Both the position numbers and the translations under genes were made by a program. Source: Planctomycetes bacterium RIFOXYC2_FULL_41_27 (GTDB lineage Bacteria > Planctomycetota > Brocadiia > Brocadiales > Brocadiaceae). From it: 5,628 nucleotides of DNA. This document shows positions 3,797 through 5,628 of this stretch, in pieces; position 1 is the stretch's first letter; each line of letters opens with the position of its first letter. Below the pieces are notes generated by a model. It was not told the DNA's origin. It did not search any database and worked only from the letters and a program-made list of their open reading frames with translations. Location of the stretch: contig MHZD01000208.1 of NCBI GenBank assembly GCA_001828645.1, positions 1 through 5,628 on the forward strand, written 5' to 3'.

Positions 3797-4597
3797 TCAT
3801 TCCCCTTCCTGTTCTATTATAGCTGAATAGAATGGTTTATGCCGAACCCATCTAAAAAGACGATCCGTAGATATAAACCCTATTTCGATTGGCCCTCCGC
3901 AACTTGGGGGTCCAAATTTGAATTTCTCTGCCTTAACAGTTATGTGCAAATAAGAGTAAATAAAATCGAGAGCCTCCCTTAGTGGAAGGTCTTGAAAGCC
4001 GATAGAGGCAAGAGGTACAGATGCCCTTTCAAATGCCTTGAGAAACTTATCCTCTAACCCTTCGCCGGAAATATCTGTTTTTTTTAATTCATCCAATACA
4101 TTATGGGGCAATCGTGGGTCAAACCCCCTGAAGACTCGTGAGAAGAAGATGGGATTGCCAGAGAATGAGCATAATCCCTGCTGCAAAGGATTAATAATCT
4201 TATTTTCGGGTTTTAATTCAATATGGAAACAGGCAGGTGTTCGAGTCTCCGGGTTCCATCCGCCCATATAGTAACCAATGAAGGGGACATTGTATTCCTT
4301 CATTCGTGGCATTACAATATCGGCTAACATGTGTGCCGCTTCCTCAATAGTCGTCTTTTCTGTAATCTTATCGGAGAGTTGAGCTATAAGCGTCCTGTGA
4401 CTATAAGCGCCAATATTCCCTGCTCCCCACGTACAAACTCCAATCCTTGAATTACAACCAACCTCAAATACTTTCTGGGAATGCGTCAGCAGTTGGACAA
4501 CACCAGCGCCTTGAGGCGTTTTGACCTGAACAGTTGTAGAACTGTCAGCCCCCAAAACGACTCCTTCAGAAACCAGATATGCAGCTGCGATAGTCAT
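3797..4597 (-). CDS. Proteasome-like Ntn-hydrolase family protein
   Basis: A 266-residue protein with a 20S-proteasome-beta/HslV-like N-terminus: MTIAAAYLVSEGVVLGADSSTT. Counting from Thr2 as Thr1 after Met removal, Asp falls at position 17, as in proteasome beta and HslV. A Lys in SQKVFEVG (ORF residue 42) can serve as the Lys33 equivalent after an insertion of about 8 residues. Glycine-rich CTWGAGNIG and a later FIGYYMGGW strand fit the sandwich fold. The last 80 residues (from about 185) are not recognised. The start is fixed by the exposed Thr; the Shine-Dalgarno (GGGA, about 12 nt upstream) is weak. Probable activity is N-terminal-threonine hydrolysis, either peptidase or amidase; substrate unknown. 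It lies first in a three-gene cluster with an unknown small protein and a VapC, and is cytoplasmic (no signal peptide seen). Confidence 0.75.
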   Translation of the reverse strand: MTIAAAYLVSEGVVLGADSSTTVQVKTPQGAGVVQLLTHSQKVFEVGCNSRIGVCTWGAGNIGAYSHRTLIAQLSDKITEKTTIEEAAHMLADIVMPRMKEYNVPFIGYYMGGWNPETRTPACFHIELKPENKIINPLQQGLCSFSGNPIFFSRVFRGFDPRLPHNVLDELKKTDISGEGLEDKFLKAFERASVPLASIGFQDLPLREALDFIYSYLHITVKAEKFKFGPPSCGGPIEIGFISTDRLFRWVRHKPFYSAIIEQEGE

Positions 4598-4632
4598 AAA
4601 ATTATTTTCCCAGAAAAATACATTGCCGTTTA

Positions 4633-4661
4633 TTTATAAATATTATATCTATTTATGTCAA
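4633..4661 (-). promoter_or_regulatory. Near-consensus sigma-70 promoter of the Ntn hydrolase-vapC cluster
   Basis: On the minus strand, TTGACA (4661-4656) and TATAAA (4638-4633) are spaced by exactly 17 bp, 6 of 6 and 5 of 6 matches. The start would be near 4626, leaving about 29 nt of leader before the ATG at 4597. A small dyad, CAAGA-CATT-TCTTG (4659-4672), overlaps the -35 and could bind a regulator. Confidence 0.75.
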
Positions 4662-4677
4662 GACATTTCTTGTTTGT

Positions 4678-4730
4678 AAAAGGGGATGTATCTATTTTAG
4701 GGGGTAATAGGTACACATCCTATTTTTAAA
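4678..4730. repeat. Opposed REP pair (R4 and R5) downstream of asd
   Basis: R4 (4678-4698, AAAAGGGGATGTATCTATTTT) on the plus strand and R5 (4730-4706 read on the minus strand, AAAAATAGGATGTGTACCTATT) are degenerate copies of the AAAAAGGGATGTRTCCCTAA family facing each other. The cores GGATGT and ACATCC can pair over the whole unit. R5 alone forms a 6-bp stem (AATAGG 4706-4711 with CCTATT 4719-4724). Inverted REP pairs of this kind are typical BIME-like units. Placed behind the asd stop, it may stabilise or end that transcript, but there is no T-run in the asd direction. The rest of 4731-4809 shows nothing I can support. Confidence 0.6.
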
Positions 4731-4809
4731 ATGATATACATAATAAATCATGTCAATCATACCACCAATAGTATTGTATTCTACATCATATATTTTGCAT
4801 CCCAGTTCA

Positions 4810-5628
4810 TCACAACAGCTTCTCCGCAATCTGGATGGCGTTCAGGGCGGCGCCCTTTCGAATATTATCGCTCACAATCCACATATTAATTCCATTATCA
4901 ATGGATTCATCTTCGCGGATACGGCCAACAAAGACTTCGTCTTTTCCCGCAGCCACGGTCGCTAATGGGTACAATTGATTGGCAGGGTCATCCACCAGTT
5001 TAACACCCGGCGCCGTTGAAAGAAGTTTTTTTACTGCCGCTGCGGTAATTTTCCTCTCTGTTTCTATGTTTACAGATTCGCTATGACTCCGAACAACCGG
5101 TACTCGCACAGTTGTTGCGGTTACACGGATGTTCTTATCACCCATGATTTTTTGGGTTTCATTTACCATCTTCATCTCTTCGGATGTATAGCCGTTGGGC
5201 ATAAACGCATTACTCTGGGGAATTTGAGGTAAAACGTTAAAGGCTATCTGGTGCGGAAACAAGTTTCTCTGAAAAGTCCCCTTCCCTGAAAGAATGCTGG
5301 CAGTCTCCTTTTGAAGTTCGTCAACTGCCTTGAGTCCGGCGCCGGACACCGCTTGGTATGTTGACACAACAATCCTTTTTATCTTTGCAACGTCATGGAT
5401 CGGTTTTAGTGCAACCACCATTTGAATGGTTGAACAATTAGGATTGGCAATCACGCCGTGATGCTTGGCAATGTCCTGTGGATTTACCTCAGGCACTACC
5501 AGAGGCACGTCATCATCCATCCTGAAGGCGCTGGAATTATCCACGCAAACAGCCCCGCTTTCAATCGCATACGGCACATATTCCCTGCTGATGCTGGCAC
5601 CTGCGCTAAAGAGGGCAATTTTTATCCC
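4810..5628 (-). CDS. asd: Aspartate-semialdehyde dehydrogenase (N-terminal part outside window)
   Basis: Asd reduces aspartyl phosphate to aspartate semialdehyde with NADPH, the branch-point step towards lysine/diaminopimelate, threonine and methionine. The open frame runs from the right edge (codon 5628-5626) to TGA at 4812-4810, 272 residues, so roughly 65-70 N-terminal residues (the start of the NADP fold) are missing. Family motifs follow in order: ALFSAGASIS, DNSSAFRM, VVPEVN, NPNCST with the catalytic Cys at partial residue 65 (codon 5436-5434), STYQAVSGAG with the active-site Gln at 92, FNVLPQI, and RVPVVRSHSESVN with substrate-binding Arg 175 and general-base His 182. The C-terminus (NAIQIAEKLL) is complete. 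A GTG at 5577-5575 is not the start, since ALFSAGAS lies upstream. Nothing suggests inactivity. Confidence 0.95.
   Translation of the reverse strand, partial: GIKIALFSAGASISREYVPYAIESGAVCVDNSSAFRMDDDVPLVVPEVNPQDIAKHHGVIANPNCSTIQMVVALKPIHDVAKIKRIVVSTYQAVSGAGLKAVDELQKETASILSGKGTFQRNLFPHQIAFNVLPQIPQSNAFMPNGYTSEEMKMVNETQKIMGDKNIRVTATTVRVPVVRSHSESVNIETERKITAAAVKKLLSTAPGVKLVDDPANQLYPLATVAAGKDEVFVGRIREDESIDNGINMWIVSDNIRKGAALNAIQIAEKLL

Noticed and set aside
4038..4271. Plus-strand ORF inside the Ntn-hydrolase gene
   Set aside because: It is antisense to a coding region with clear family motifs and has no independent support.
4706..4727. R5 stem plus TTTTT as an intrinsic terminator
   Set aside because: The T-run follows the stem only on the plus strand, where no plus-strand gene ends; asd runs on the minus strand.
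4750..4965. Plus-strand ORF overlapping the asd 3' end
   Set aside because: It is mostly antisense to the conserved C-terminus of asd.

Overview
The window looks like bacterial chromosome: a strip of toxin-antitoxin (TA) modules and small mobile-element debris lying between two ordinary metabolic genes, both cut by the window edges. Promoters resemble sigma-70 sites and several genes have good Shine-Dalgarno sequences. The two edge genes look more GC-balanced by eye, while about 1240-3130 is clearly AT-rich. The mix of many PIN/VapC modules, a REP-associated transposase (RayT) remnant, a proteasome-like Ntn hydrolase and a CCG-domain Fe-S protein suits anaerobic environmental bacteria such as anammox Planctomycetota, Nitrospirota or former Deltaproteobacteria. 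That placement is a low-confidence inference.

Left edge (1-395, + strand): the C-terminal part of a CCG/cysteine-rich Fe-S oxidoreductase subunit, with a perfect in-frame 33-bp tandem duplication touching the window edge. Next, 396-579 holds a REP-like palindrome and a probable promoter. 580-1238 is a vapC-vapB pair in reversed order (toxin first, 13-nt overlap). 1239-1566 has no gene but holds a REP copy, two adjacent hairpins and a good promoter with two small dyads. 1567-2201 is a second TA pair (DUF104/AF2212-like antitoxin, then VapC, ATGA overlap). Directly behind it sits the C-terminal remnant of a RayT transposase running into another REP copy (2203-2433). A near-consensus promoter (2439-2467) then drives a small probable antitoxin (2548-2811) and a RelE/ParE-like toxin that appears truncated where a 12-bp inverted repeat begins (2945).

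Right half (- strand): a promoter at 4633-4661 (TTGACA, 17 bp, TATAAA) reads leftwards into a tightly packed three-gene cluster: a proteasome-like Ntn hydrolase (4597-3797), a 92-residue protein of unknown family (3795-3517) and a third VapC-type PIN toxin (3520-3128). Upstream of that promoter, a pair of opposed REP copies (4678-4730) follows the 3' end of aspartate-semialdehyde dehydrogenase (asd, 5628-4810), which runs off the right edge.

The most interesting point is the cluster joining an Ntn hydrolase to a possible antitoxin and a PIN toxin, because antitoxin proteolysis is what normally controls such systems. Next come the REP family, whose consensus appears to overlap the 3' end of the transposase coding sequence, and the concentration of three unrelated PIN modules plus a broken RelE module in under 4.1 kb.
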